From the NCBI GenBank assembly GCA_016285145.1, contig JAEEQE010000001.1:113922-177921 (forward strand): 64,000 nucleotides of DNA. Reading direction: 5' to 3'. The notes beneath the pieces are model-generated. The model had not been told where the DNA came from. It made no database searches and saw only the letters and a list, made by a program, of their open reading frames with translations. A program made the position numbers and the translations under genes. Source of the stretch: Bacteroidales bacterium (GTDB taxonomy: Bacteria; Bacteroidota; Bacteroidia; Bacteroidales; WCHB1-69). Of the stretch, positions 34,161 to 42,806 are shown in pieces; position 1 is the first letter of the stretch; each line of letters opens with the position of its first letter.

Positions 34161-35183
34161 TTATTTATTCAAAATGATGTAAACGGGCAAATGGTCACTA
34201 TAGCCGCCCTGGTAGATGCCGCCGGCAAACATGCGGAACGGGTAATCCATATAGGAGCCTGATTTGGTGAACAGGAAATCCTTGCGGAAGACATGTGCGG
34301 ACTGATACTTGTACCCTTTCGCGGGGAATACAAGTCCGCCGGAGATGATGATGTTGTCGAGCATCTCCCAGGAATCGCGATAGGCGTAGGAGCCGATACC
34401 GTCGCGGTACATCTTCCACATGGGGTTATACAAATCGTTGGATGTCACGTTTTTGATGTTTGTTTTTGTGCCGAGGCACTCCATGATGGCCTTGGAGTTG
34501 GGGTTATCGTTCAGGTCGCCCATGATGATGATTTTAGCTCCATGATGCTTGGTGAGGATGCCGGTAGCGATGTCGTGCGAGAGCGTGCCGGCAGCGAGAC
34601 GGCCGGGCAGGCTCCTGCGTTCGCCGCCCGACTTGGATGGCCAGTGGTTGACCAGCAGGAAGAGCGTGTCGGTGCCGTCCAGAATGCCGGTCATCAGCCA
34701 CTGGTCGCGCGAGATGAACTCGGGCTGGCCAGGGACCACTAACGGGAAGGCGGCGGTGTCGATTACGGTGAAACGGGCCGGATTGTAAAGGAAAGAGACA
34801 TCTACCCCACGGCGGTCGGGTGAGTCGTGATGGCACACCTTAAGCCCGAAGGGACGAAGCCGTTCGGTGGAAACCAGATCAAGCAGAACCTTCTCGTTCT
34901 CCACCTCAGAGACGCCGAGCACCACCAGTCCGCCGTCCAATTTCATCATTTCGGAAATCACTTGCGACAGACGTTCCAGCTTTTGCAGGTAGCGTTGGGA
35001 TGTCCATTGGTAGTCCCCGTTGGGCAGAAACTGTTCGTCGTTCTTGGTCGGGTCATTGATGGTGTCGAAAAGGTTTTCCACGTTGTAAAACCCTATTACA
35101 GCTTTTGATGGTGTGTTTTGTGCTGAAACAGAATATGTTATGGCAATAATTAAGACCAAAACAGGTAGGAGTCTCTTTTTCAT
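34161..35183 (-). CDS. Exported endonuclease/exonuclease/phosphatase family protein
   Basis: A 340-residue protein with signal peptide (1-21, ending YSVSAQ) from the ATG at 35183; the longer frame to 35255 spans the promoter and is rejected. The DNase I-like fold shows IGFYNVENLFDT at the start, GVSEVENEKVL with the metal-binding glutamate, VNHWPSKSGGE, IMGDLNDNP and the terminal YSDHLPVYIIL with the Asp-His pair. Substrate could be extracellular DNA or a phosphoester; a nuclease role is only inferred from the fold. Export suggests nutrient scavenging. Confidence 0.88.
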   Translation of the reverse strand: MKKRLLPVLVLIIAITYSVSAQNTPSKAVIGFYNVENLFDTINDPTKNDEQFLPNGDYQWTSQRYLQKLERLSQVISEMMKLDGGLVVLGVSEVENEKVLLDLVSTERLRPFGLKVCHHDSPDRRGVDVSFLYNPARFTVIDTAAFPLVVPGQPEFISRDQWLMTGILDGTDTLFLLVNHWPSKSGGERRSLPGRLAAGTLSHDIATGILTKHHGAKIIIMGDLNDNPNSKAIMECLGTKTNIKNVTSNDLYNPMWKMYRDGIGSYAYRDSWEMLDNIIISGGLVFPAKGYKYQSAHVFRKDFLFTKSGSYMDYPFRMFAGGIYQGGYSDHLPVYIILNK

Positions 35184-35206
35184 GTTTAAAATGCAGTTTA
35201 AAACGG

Positions 35207-35214
35207 CAAAAGTA
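35207..35214 (-). promoter_or_regulatory. -7 element of exported nuclease-like gene
   Basis: Reverse strand TACTTTTG followed by GCCG, 24 bases before the start at 35183. Confidence 0.55.
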
Positions 35215-35281
35215 CAAAAAAAAATCAAGAAACGGTGGAAATAAATTTTTAACACTTTCCGGAAGATGTTGCATTTTTTTA

Positions 35282-35289
35282 TATATTTG
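35282..35289 (+). promoter_or_regulatory. -7 element TATATTTG of response regulator gene
   Basis: TATATTTG fits TAnnTTTG and leaves a leader of about 85 bases before the ATG at 35379. Confidence 0.45.
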
Positions 35290-35378
35290 CAACCTTAAAA
35301 AAATCACATCGCGCTATTCTTCGCGCTTTTAGAAAAATTGGGGATTTGAAATTTTAAAATAATAATTACAAGGTATTT

Positions 35379-36155
35379 ATGGAAAAGACAAAAGGCAAAA
35401 TCATGTTTGTTGACGATAGCGAGAATCTTCGCTATGTCATTAAAGATTATTTGGAACTGAACGGCTACGAAGTCGTGGATTTCAACAACACGGACGCCGC
35501 CGCCCGCAGTTACAACACGAATCTGTACGATTTGTGCATCATTGACATTATGACCGCCGGACGCGACGGCTTCACCCTCCTTCAGGAGATCCGCCGCATA
35601 GACGAGGATGTGCCCGTCATCATCCTCACCGCCCGCGCCAGCAAAGAGGAGCGCATCAAGGGCTTCAAGCTGGGTTGCGACGACTACATCGCCAAGCCGT
35701 TCAGCATCGAGGAACTCGAGCTCCGCATCCAGGCGATCCTGAAACGTTGCCGCAAGGCTCGTCCTGTCACGGATGTCATTTTCCAGGAGCGAATCTACAA
35801 GATGGGCAACTTCACCTTCAACTACAGCGGCATGCAGCTCATCCACCCCACCGTCACCCGCACGCTCACCCGCAAGGAGGCCGAACTGCTCAAGCTCCTC
35901 CTCGACCATAAAAACAAACTCATCCCTCGTGAAATCATTCTTAAGGAAGTCTGGGGCGACGAAGACCAGACGGTTGGCAGAAGCATGGACGTGTTCCTCA
36001 CCAAGCTCCGTTCCTACCTGCAGGTGGACGATATTGGCCATATCATGCCGAAAGTCAAGGGCAAACGCAAAGTGGTGTACGAAGAGGGCTACCAGCCGCT
36101 CGTCGAGATCTGCAACGCCCATGGCACCGGTTTTATTTTGAAAGTCAGAGAATAA
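35379..36155 (+). CDS. OmpR-family response regulator (RprY-like)
   Basis: A 258-residue two-component regulator. The receiver domain (8-125) has the acidic pair VDD (11-13), phospho-acceptor Asp56 in IIDIM, Thr84 in LTARAS and Lys106 in AKPFS. A winged-helix DNA-binding domain follows (about 140-240; LTRKEAELLKLLLDHKNKL and RSMDVFLTKLRSYL). The resemblance is to RprY of Bacteroidota, which is involved in envelope or redox stress. No histidine kinase is adjacent, so it is an orphan here. The pyrimidine operon starts 24 bases downstream without an evident promoter, so read-through is possible. Confidence 0.9.
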   Translation: MEKTKGKIMFVDDSENLRYVIKDYLELNGYEVVDFNNTDAAARSYNTNLYDLCIIDIMTAGRDGFTLLQEIRRIDEDVPVIILTARASKEERIKGFKLGCDDYIAKPFSIEELELRIQAILKRCRKARPVTDVIFQERIYKMGNFTFNYSGMQLIHPTVTRTLTRKEAELLKLLLDHKNKLIPREIILKEVWGDEDQTVGRSMDVFLTKLRSYLQVDDIGHIMPKVKGKRKVVYEEGYQPLVEICNAHGTGFILKVRE

Positions 36156-36179
36156 CATACTCCACCCTACCCTGCTGCC

Positions 36180-37055
36180 ATGAATATGATGATTGACAGA
36201 TTATTCGAGAAAGTGTCCGCCAACGGCCATGTGTGCGTCGGACTGGACACCGATTATTCCTATTTGCCGGAATCTTTTGCGCAACAGTATCCGACCGTGG
36301 AGGACGGTCTTTTCCAATTCAACAAGGCGTTGATTGACGCCACTTTGGATGTGGCCGCCTGCTACAAAGTGCAGATTGCCTATTATGAATCATACGGGCT
36401 TCCAGGCTTAAAGGCTTACTGTAAGACATTGCAATATCTTCGCAAGAATCAGGCTGTTACTATTGCTGATATCAAGCGCGGCGACATAGCCAAAACAGCG
36501 GAGATGTATGCCAAGGCGCACTTCACTGGCGATTTTGAGGCCGACTTCATCACTTTGAGTCCCTATATGGGCCTCGACAGTCTGAATCCTTATCTTCCCT
36601 ACGTCAAAGAGCAAGGAAAGGGACTCTTTGTCCTGATTCGCACTTCGAATGAGGGGGCCAAGGATATCGAGTACCTCCCTACGGGCGACCAGCGCGTGTA
36701 TCATGTGGTGGGCAAGAAAATCAACGAACTCGGCAAGGAATTCGTAGGACAATGCGGCTTTTCCGGCGTTGGCGGCGTGATGGGTTGCACCCATTCCGAT
36801 GAGGCGGCGGAGATTCGTGCCATGCTGGATACGACCTTCTTCCTGATTCCCGGTTATGGGGCACAAGGTGGTAAGGCTGAGGATATTGCCAAGTATTTGA
36901 AAGACGGTAACGGAGGTGTGGTCAACTCTTCGCGGGGCATCTTGCTTGCCTATCGAAAACAGGAACATGGCGAACAGGATTTCGCGGGTTGTGCCCGACA
37001 GGAGGCCATACGTATGCGCGACGACATTCTCCGTGCCATCGCTGAAAACCAATAA
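36180..37055 (+). CDS. pyrF: Orotidine-5'-phosphate decarboxylase
   Basis: A 291-residue OMP decarboxylase of the longer class-2 type, the last step of UMP synthesis. The catalytic D-K-D set is visible in ADIKRGDI (Asp97, Lys99, Asp102). GLDTDYSYLP at the N-terminus binds the base and phosphate, and IPGYGAQGG with GVVNSSRGI closes the phosphate site. The second ATG (36189) is an alternative start. It opens a four-gene pyrimidine cluster: pyrF, pyrK, pyrD and cdd, spaced by 4, 12 and 27 bases. Confidence 0.95.
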   Translation: MNMMIDRLFEKVSANGHVCVGLDTDYSYLPESFAQQYPTVEDGLFQFNKALIDATLDVAACYKVQIAYYESYGLPGLKAYCKTLQYLRKNQAVTIADIKRGDIAKTAEMYAKAHFTGDFEADFITLSPYMGLDSLNPYLPYVKEQGKGLFVLIRTSNEGAKDIEYLPTGDQRVYHVVGKKINELGKEFVGQCGFSGVGGVMGCTHSDEAAEIRAMLDTTFFLIPGYGAQGGKAEDIAKYLKDGNGGVVNSSRGILLAYRKQEHGEQDFAGCARQEAIRMRDDILRAIAENQ

Positions 37056-37059
37056 CATT

Positions 37060-37800
37060 ATGGAATATTTTGAAACCAAGGTCGTCGGCCAGGAACGGAT
37101 TACGGACGACATCTTCGTGCTGAAGGTGGAACGCCGGGATGCTGTGGTGGCCGCCGGCCAGTTTTTTATGCTGAAATGCTGGGACAACGAGTTGACACTC
37201 ATGCGTCCGATCAGCCTGTTCAAGGCGGATGAGCACACATTATATTTTATGTACCGAGTTATCGGCAAGGGCACGCGGCGGCTTTCCATCCTGCGCACGG
37301 GCGATTCTATCATGCTCTTAGGCTCTTTGGGCACAGGCTTTCCCGTGCAGGAGGTCTCGGGCAAGGTGGCCCTTGTGGGCGGCGGATTGGGCATCCCTCC
37401 ACTCTGCCAGACGGTCCGCGAACTTCACGACCTCGGTGTCGAGACGGATGTCTTCGTGGGTTACCGCGACACTCCGTTCGCCTTGGTGGACTTCGAACCA
37501 TACGCACATGCCATTTTCGTTGCCACGGAGAAAGGCAATGAAGGCTATCGCGGCTTTGTCACCGACCTGCTGAAGCCGGAAGATTACGACGCGGTATTCA
37601 CCTGCGGTCCGGAGATAATGATGCGCAAGGTGGCCGCTATATGCGATGCGACGAACACGCCCTGCTGGTGCTCCATGGAGCACCGGATGGCCTGTGGCAT
37701 CGGAGCTTGTTTCGGTTGCAGCATCCGCACGCCGGAGGGCATGAAGAGAGTTTGCAAGGACGGTCCCGTCTTCCCAGCCCACCTGTTGTTTCAAAAATAA
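37060..37800 (+). CDS. pyrK: Dihydroorotate dehydrogenase B, electron transfer subunit
   Basis: A 246-residue ferredoxin-reductase-like subunit that passes electrons from dihydroorotate oxidation to NAD+ through FAD and a [2Fe-2S] cluster. MRPISLF (flavin binding) and GGGLGIPPL (NAD site) are present, and the C-terminal cysteines read CSMEHRMACGIGACFGC, then VCKDGPVF. The ATG at 37060 is chosen; the frame continues upstream but would overlap pyrF by 140 bases. Its catalytic partner pyrD follows after 12 bases, so the enzyme is the NAD-linked class 1B heterotetramer. Confidence 0.93.
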   Translation: MEYFETKVVGQERITDDIFVLKVERRDAVVAAGQFFMLKCWDNELTLMRPISLFKADEHTLYFMYRVIGKGTRRLSILRTGDSIMLLGSLGTGFPVQEVSGKVALVGGGLGIPPLCQTVRELHDLGVETDVFVGYRDTPFALVDFEPYAHAIFVATEKGNEGYRGFVTDLLKPEDYDAVFTCGPEIMMRKVAAICDATNTPCWCSMEHRMACGIGACFGCSIRTPEGMKRVCKDGPVFPAHLLFQK

Positions 37801-37812
37801 AAAACGAATGTC

Positions 37813-38712
37813 ATGACTTTATCCACGACCATAAACGGAGTTTTCTTCAAAAATCCCATCATCGCCGCATCTGGCACGTTTGGCTTCGGCGGCGAGTACA
37901 ACGAACTGTATGACGTGGGCTGCCTCGGTGGTATCAGCTCTAAGGGATTGACACTCAATCCTAAAGACGGAAACGAGGGTGTTCGTGTCTATGAGACGCC
38001 ATCGGGTATGATGAACAGCGTGGGGCTGCAGAACCCTGGTGTGGAGGCTTTCATTCGGGACGGGATTCCTGCGATGCGCAAGCTCGACACCGTGTTGATT
38101 GCCAACATGGGAGGTAGCTGCATAGAGGATTATGTGGCGGGCGCGGAAATGCTTTCCAAAGCTGACATTGACATGTTAGAACTCAACATATCCTGTCCCA
38201 ATGTGAAGAGCGGCGGCATGGCATTCGGGCTGAAGGCCGATGTGGCGAAGGAGGTGGTGACTGCCGTGCGTCAGGTGTGCAGCAAGCCCTTGATGGTCAA
38301 AATGTCGCCCAACGCGGAGAATATCGTCGAGATGGCACTCGCCTGCGAGGAGGCCGGTGCCGATTCACTCTCGTTGGTGAACACCTTCCAGGCTATGGCC
38401 ATTGACATCCGAACTCGGAAATCCGTATTCCAGAATCTGTACGCCGGGCTTTCGGGTCCGGCCATCAAGCCGATTGCCCTTCGCATGGTCCACTCGGTAT
38501 GCAAGGCCGTGCATGTGCCCGTGGTCGGTATCGGCGGCATCGCAACCGCCACTGATGTGCTGGAATTTCTCATGGTCGGGGCCACAGCTGTGCAGATCGG
38601 AACGGTGAACTTCAACAACCCCACGGCGGGTCGCGACATCCTTAACGATTTGGAGCAACTCTGCCAGCGGGAAGGCATTGACGATTTGTCACAGATTCGC
38701 GGAATCTTGTAG
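37813..38712 (+). CDS. pyrD: Dihydroorotate dehydrogenase B, catalytic subunit
   Basis: A 299-residue FMN-containing TIM barrel that oxidises dihydroorotate to orotate. Class 1B features are visible: [27 protein letters not shown], the catalytic cysteine in [22 protein letters not shown], and the phosphate-binding [10 protein letters not shown]. It works with the pyrK product encoded just upstream. The cytosolic NAD-dependent enzyme fits an anaerobic lifestyle. Ordinary in length. Confidence 0.95.
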   Translation: MTLSTTINGVFFKNPIIAASGTFGFGGEYNELYDVGCLGGISSKGLTLNPKDGNEGVRVYETPSGMMNSVGLQNPGVEAFIRDGIPAMRKLDTVLIANMGGSCIEDYVAGAEMLSKADIDMLELNISCPNVKSGGMAFGLKADVAKEVVTAVRQVCSKPLMVKMSPNAENIVEMALACEEAGADSLSLVNTFQAMAIDIRTRKSVFQNLYAGLSGPAIKPIALRMVHSVCKAVHVPVVGIGGIATATDVLEFLMVGATAVQIGTVNFNNPTAGRDILNDLEQLCQREGIDDLSQIRGIL

Positions 38713-38739
38713 TTTTTTTGAATTTAAACTTTTTTTTAT

Positions 38740-39225
38740 ATGAAGACAATAGAATTAACCTCCAAGATCATTGTCTATGAGGACCTCAGTGAGGTGCCGG
38801 CCGAGTTGATGGCGCTCATCGCACAGGCAGAAGAGGCGGCGCGGCGCGCGTACGCCCCCTACTCCCGTTTTCAAGTCGGGGCGGCGGTGCTGATGAACAA
38901 CGGCAAGGTCGTCACCGGCTGCAACCAGGAAAACGCCGTCTTTCCGGCTGGTCTCTGTGCGGAGCGTACGGCGGCGTTTGCGGCATCGGCCCAATACCCG
39001 GAGGTCCCCTTCTCCAAAATTGCTGTCACGGCCATCAATCCGGTGGAGGTGCTGAAGCAGCCGGTTTCGCCCTGTGGGAGTTGTCGGCAGGTGCTGTTTG
39101 AGTATGAAAGCAAATTCAACCAGCCGATAGAGGTTATTCTCGCCGGACAGGAAGGTCCTGTCTATCATTTCCGCTGTGTCGCCGACCTGTTGCCCTACAC
39201 ATTCCATGCCGGATTTTTGCCGTAA
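38740..39225 (+). CDS. cdd: Cytidine deaminase
   Basis: A 161-residue homotetrameric-type cytidine deaminase that salvages cytidine and deoxycytidine to uridine forms. The zinc site is C-A-E (73-75) with PCGSC (111-115). The substrate strand SRFQVGAAVL and the NAVFPAGLCAERTA helix are typical. It is the last gene of the pyrimidine cluster, joining salvage to the de novo genes. The next gene, dnaB, begins 103 bases on with its own T-rich promoter region. Confidence 0.95.
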   Translation: MKTIELTSKIIVYEDLSEVPAELMALIAQAEEAARRAYAPYSRFQVGAAVLMNNGKVVTGCNQENAVFPAGLCAERTAAFAASAQYPEVPFSKIAVTAINPVEVLKQPVSPCGSCRQVLFEYESKFNQPIEVILAGQEGPVYHFRCVADLLPYTFHAGFLP

Positions 39226-39328
39226 TAGGGCGGGTTGTTCATAACTTTATGGAAGTCGGGTGGAAGCCTGACTTTTTTTTTTCGATATTTGCGGCCTGAT
39301 CCAATAACAATTCTCTTTTTTTTAATTT

Positions 39329-40912
39329 ATGGAAAACAAGACTGTTACAGATAAAAGACAGGCGAAAGGGTTATCGTATAACCGGATGGAGACGCTGATG
39401 GGGGTTACGGGAAAACTCACTCCCCAGGCCGTTGAATTCGAGGAGGCTGTGCTGGGTGCCTTGATGATTGATGAGGATGCCGTTACTGCCGTGCTGGATG
39501 TGTTATCGCCCAAGATGTTCTATGTGGAAGCCCACCAGCATATCTTCTCCGCCATTAACAAATTGTTCGGCATGGCCGAGCCCATCGACCTGCTGACGGT
39601 AACCAACCAGTTGCGCAAAGACAAACTTTTGGATCTGGTAGGCGGCGCATCCTATCTGGCGATGCTCACCAACAGGGTGACATCCTCGGCCAACATCGAA
39701 TACCATGCCCGCATCGTGATGGAGAAGTTCGTTGTCCGCGAGTTGATTCAGAACTGTAACAGTATCATTGCGGACTCCTATGACGAATCGGCGGATGTGC
39801 TGCAATTGCTCGATCAGGCGGAAACGAAGATTTTCAATATCATAGAAAGCAATTTCAAGCGCGACAGCAAAGAGTTGCACCAGGTGGTCCGCTCAGCCCT
39901 TGACAATCTCAATCAGCTTCGTGAGAACACGGACGAATTGCAGGGCGTGCCTTGCGGCATCCGGGCCATCGACGAGAAAACCGGAGGTTGGCAGAAATCC
40001 GATCTGATCATCATGGCTGGTCGTCCTGGTATGGGTAAGACCTCCTTTGTACTCTCCATCGCCCGCAATGCTGCCATCGATTACAATATGCCGGTGGCCT
40101 TCTTCTCTCTGGAAATGTCAGCCCAACAGCTGGTACAGCGTATGTTTTCCATGGAGTCAGGTGTCGATTCCGAACATATCTCCAAAGGGAACCTGACCGC
40201 AGAAGAATGGCAGAAGCTGATGGACAATGTGGGCAAACTGGAATCTTCCAACCTGATTATTGACGACACGCCCGCCCTCTCTGTCTTCGACTTGCGCGCC
40301 AAATGCCGCCGGCTGAAACACAAATATGACATCAAACTGGTCATCATCGACTACCTGCAGTTGATGCAGGGCAAAGCGGATGGCTCAGCCAAAAACGGTA
40401 ACCGCGAACAGGAAATCAGTTATATCTCCCGTTCTCTGAAGGCGTTGGCCAAGGAACTGGATGTGCCGGTCATTGCTTTGGCTCAGCTGAGCCGTGCTGT
40501 GGAAGTCCGCGGAGGCAGCAAACGACCGATGCTATCAGACCTTCGTGAGTCAGGTTCCATCGAACAGGATGCTGATATGGTCTTGTTTATCTATCGCCCT
40601 GAATATTATAAATTTGACGCATTCGAAGACGACACTCCTTCTGCGGGCCTTGCTGAAATCATGTTTGAGAAGAACCGTCACGGTAGCAATGGCAATGTAC
40701 GCGTCCGCTTCCAGAAACAATACACGAAATTCTCGGATGTGGATACCGCCGTTTTCGCGGAGGGCGAGAGCGATCCGATAGCTCCCCGGATTCTCCCCAA
40801 CGCACAATTCGACACGATAGAGGCCAGCTTCAACAATGATGACGGCCAAACGTATGAAGACAATGGCCAGCTGTATGATTTAAACACGAAGGACGACACA
40901 ATGCCTTTCTAA
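39329..40912 (+). CDS. dnaB: Replicative DNA helicase DnaB
   Basis: A 527-residue RecA-type hexameric helicase of the replication fork. The N-terminal helical domain (about 30-130; PQAVEFEEAVLGALMID) is followed by the Walker A GRPGMGKTS (about 231-239), Walker B LVIIDYLQLM, and the arginine finger region near SDLRESGSIEQDADMV. The C-terminal tail is acidic. No intein is present. A near-consensus GATATTTG lies upstream (39284-39291). A SpoU methyltransferase gene starts one base after the stop. Confidence 0.96.
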   Translation: MENKTVTDKRQAKGLSYNRMETLMGVTGKLTPQAVEFEEAVLGALMIDEDAVTAVLDVLSPKMFYVEAHQHIFSAINKLFGMAEPIDLLTVTNQLRKDKLLDLVGGASYLAMLTNRVTSSANIEYHARIVMEKFVVRELIQNCNSIIADSYDESADVLQLLDQAETKIFNIIESNFKRDSKELHQVVRSALDNLNQLRENTDELQGVPCGIRAIDEKTGGWQKSDLIIMAGRPGMGKTSFVLSIARNAAIDYNMPVAFFSLEMSAQQLVQRMFSMESGVDSEHISKGNLTAEEWQKLMDNVGKLESSNLIIDDTPALSVFDLRAKCRRLKHKYDIKLVIIDYLQLMQGKADGSAKNGNREQEISYISRSLKALAKELDVPVIALAQLSRAVEVRGGSKRPMLSDLRESGSIEQDADMVLFIYRPEYYKFDAFEDDTPSAGLAEIMFEKNRHGSNGNVRVRFQKQYTKFSDVDTAVFAEGESDPIAPRILPNAQFDTIEASFNNDDGQTYEDNGQLYDLNTKDDTMPF

Positions 40913-40913
40913 A

Positions 40914-41444
40914 ATGAAAAAGTTATCAATGGAAGAATTGCACCGCATCACCCCTGAACAGTTCAAAGTTCAGGAGAAAGTGCCGGTGGTGGTGGTCTTG
41001 GACAGTATTCGCAGCATGAACAATGTGGGATCCATTTTCCGCACCTGCGATGCTTTTAAGATTGAAAAACTGTATTTGTGCGGCATCACGGCGTGCCCGC
41101 CCAACAAGGAAATCAGCAAGACGGCTCTGGGGGCGACGGAGAGCGTGGACTGGGAATATGCGGAAGATGTATTGCCGCTGGCCGAGCGTTTGAAACAGGA
41201 TGGATATGCCGTTCTGATGGTTGAACAAGTGGACGAATCCCGGAAATTGCAGGATGTCAATTTTAATGATTATGAAAAAGTGGCCTTGGTGGTGGGCAAT
41301 GAAATCTATGGCGTGGACGAACGTTTGCTGCCCGTCTGCGATGCTGCCGTGGAAATTCCGCAGTTCGGAACCAAACACTCTCTGAATGTGACAATTGCTG
41401 CCGGTATCGTCATTTGGGAGGCCGTGCGCCAAATGGCCCTATAA
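40914..41444 (+). CDS. TrmH/SpoU-family RNA 2'-O-methyltransferase
   Basis: A 176-residue SPOUT enzyme that methylates a ribose 2'-hydroxyl in tRNA or rRNA. The three family motifs are present: NNVGSIFRTCDAF, NEIYGVDERLLPVCD and IPQFGTKHSLNVTIAAGI with its knot-forming asparagine. It lacks the N-terminal RNA-binding extension of RlmB, so the short TrmL/TrmH-like form is likely; the target nucleotide is unknown. It lies one base behind dnaB and its stop overlaps the end of ispG on the opposite strand by six bases. Confidence 0.9.
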   Translation: MKKLSMEELHRITPEQFKVQEKVPVVVVLDSIRSMNNVGSIFRTCDAFKIEKLYLCGITACPPNKEISKTALGATESVDWEYAEDVLPLAERLKQDGYAVLMVEQVDESRKLQDVNFNDYEKVALVVGNEIYGVDERLLPVCDAAVEIPQFGTKHSLNVTIAAGIVIWEAVRQMAL

Positions 41445-42788
41445 AGCCCATTTCCCAACCAACTGAGCCAACTGGTCCAAAGCATCATCCACCGTGACGG
41501 CACCTGTAAGCCGTTGCTTCCCTTTGTAAACGCATACCATTCCGTGCGAAGCCCCTACGATGCCGAAATCCGCATCTGCCATCTCCCCTGGCCCGTTGAC
41601 AATGCAGCCCATCACCCCTATTTTTAGCCCCGGGTAGCCGGAAAACCGTTCCTTGACCTTGGCCAGGACGGATTGTATGTCGTATTGAGTGCGTCCGCAG
41701 GAGGGACAGGACACGAAATCCGTTTTGGTCATGCGGATGCGACAGGCTTGTAGAATGACGGCTTCCAGATTCCGGATTTCAGATTCCGGAAAATGAGGAT
41801 TCACTAAACGAATGTCCCGAATGTGATGTTTGAAGTAGGCATATCCAGCCAATGTGGCGGCTTTGGCCATCCACAAATCAAAGTCGGAGTCGTTACTGGA
41901 AAACAAAAGCGTATCTTTCTGAATATTGGCATCTTCCGGATGTGTTTGTTGTATCGCTCGGAGGAGTGTGTGTGCGAAGGGCGTTTCCTGCTCCGGTGGC
42001 TCGGTGAGTGATACGCGGATGGTGTCGCCCACGCGCATGAGCAGCAGCGCGCCGATGCCAGCGGCGGACTTCACACGGCCCTCTATCCCGCTTCCGGCTT
42101 CCGTGACCCCGAGATGCAGCGGATATGTGCAGCCCCGTTTTTCCATCTCCTCATGCAGCAGAGTTGTCGCTTCCATCATGGTCTGCACATTGCTGGATTT
42201 CATGGAGATGACCACCTTGTGGAAATCGTAGCGCTCGCAGATGTCTATCCATTCCAAGGCCGATTGGACCATGGCATTCGGGGTGTTGCCGTAGCGGCTC
42301 ACGATACGGTCACATAAGGAGCCGTGGTTGATGCCGATACGGATTGCCGTGTCATGTTCCCGGCATTGCTCTAATAACGGCGCGGCACGCAGGGCCATCC
42401 GCTCCACGGCAGCGTCATATTCCGCCTCGCTCATGTCCAGATGGGAGAAGTTGCGCTTGTCCACGTAGTTGCCCGGATTGATGCGCACCTTCTCGACCAC
42501 GGAAGCCACGGCTTCCGCCACCTTGGGGTTGAAATGCACGTCAGCGACGAGGGGTGTTGTTATCCCTTCGCTCCGAAGTGTCTCTTTGATTTGCCGCAAA
42601 GGCTCCACCTCTCTCAACGAGGGCACGGTGATGCGGACCATCTCCGCCCCGTTCTGGATCATGCGACGGCATTGCGCCACAGTAGCCGCCACATCCATTG
42701 TGTCGGTGTTGGTCATCGACTGTGCCACCACAGGGGCAGACCCTCCAATTCTTACATCGCCGATGCAAAATTCTGTTTTGCTATTCAT
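41439..42788 (-). CDS. ispG: HMBPP synthase, shortened Bacteroidota-type
   Basis: A 449-residue IspG (GcpE) that makes 4-hydroxy-3-methylbut-2-enyl diphosphate in the non-mevalonate pathway. The TIM-barrel domain is clear (VVAQSMTNTDTMDV, VADVHFNPKVA, VRINPGNYVDKR), as is the C-terminal [4Fe-4S] domain (CPSCGR, then VMGCIVNGPGE). Between GDTIRVSLTEPPE and VSCPSC lies a segment of about 110 residues. E. coli IspG (372 residues) has a much shorter link, while Bacteroides and plant enzymes carry a complete extra domain of over 200. This copy looks like an intermediate with an eroded insert. Convergent with the methyltransferase gene. Confidence 0.92.
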   Translation of the reverse strand: MNSKTEFCIGDVRIGGSAPVVAQSMTNTDTMDVAATVAQCRRMIQNGAEMVRITVPSLREVEPLRQIKETLRSEGITTPLVADVHFNPKVAEAVASVVEKVRINPGNYVDKRNFSHLDMSEAEYDAAVERMALRAAPLLEQCREHDTAIRIGINHGSLCDRIVSRYGNTPNAMVQSALEWIDICERYDFHKVVISMKSSNVQTMMEATTLLHEEMEKRGCTYPLHLGVTEAGSGIEGRVKSAAGIGALLLMRVGDTIRVSLTEPPEQETPFAHTLLRAIQQTHPEDANIQKDTLLFSSNDSDFDLWMAKAATLAGYAYFKHHIRDIRLVNPHFPESEIRNLEAVILQACRIRMTKTDFVSCPSCGRTQYDIQSVLAKVKERFSGYPGLKIGVMGCIVNGPGEMADADFGIVGASHGMVCVYKGKQRLTGAVTVDDALDQLAQLVGKWAL

Positions 42789-42806
42789 TGTTTGAAAGGT
42801 TAAGGT

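Noticed and set aside
36916-37059. Upstream extension of pyrK
   Set aside because: It would overlap pyrF by 140 bases in another frame and adds sequence not found in the family.
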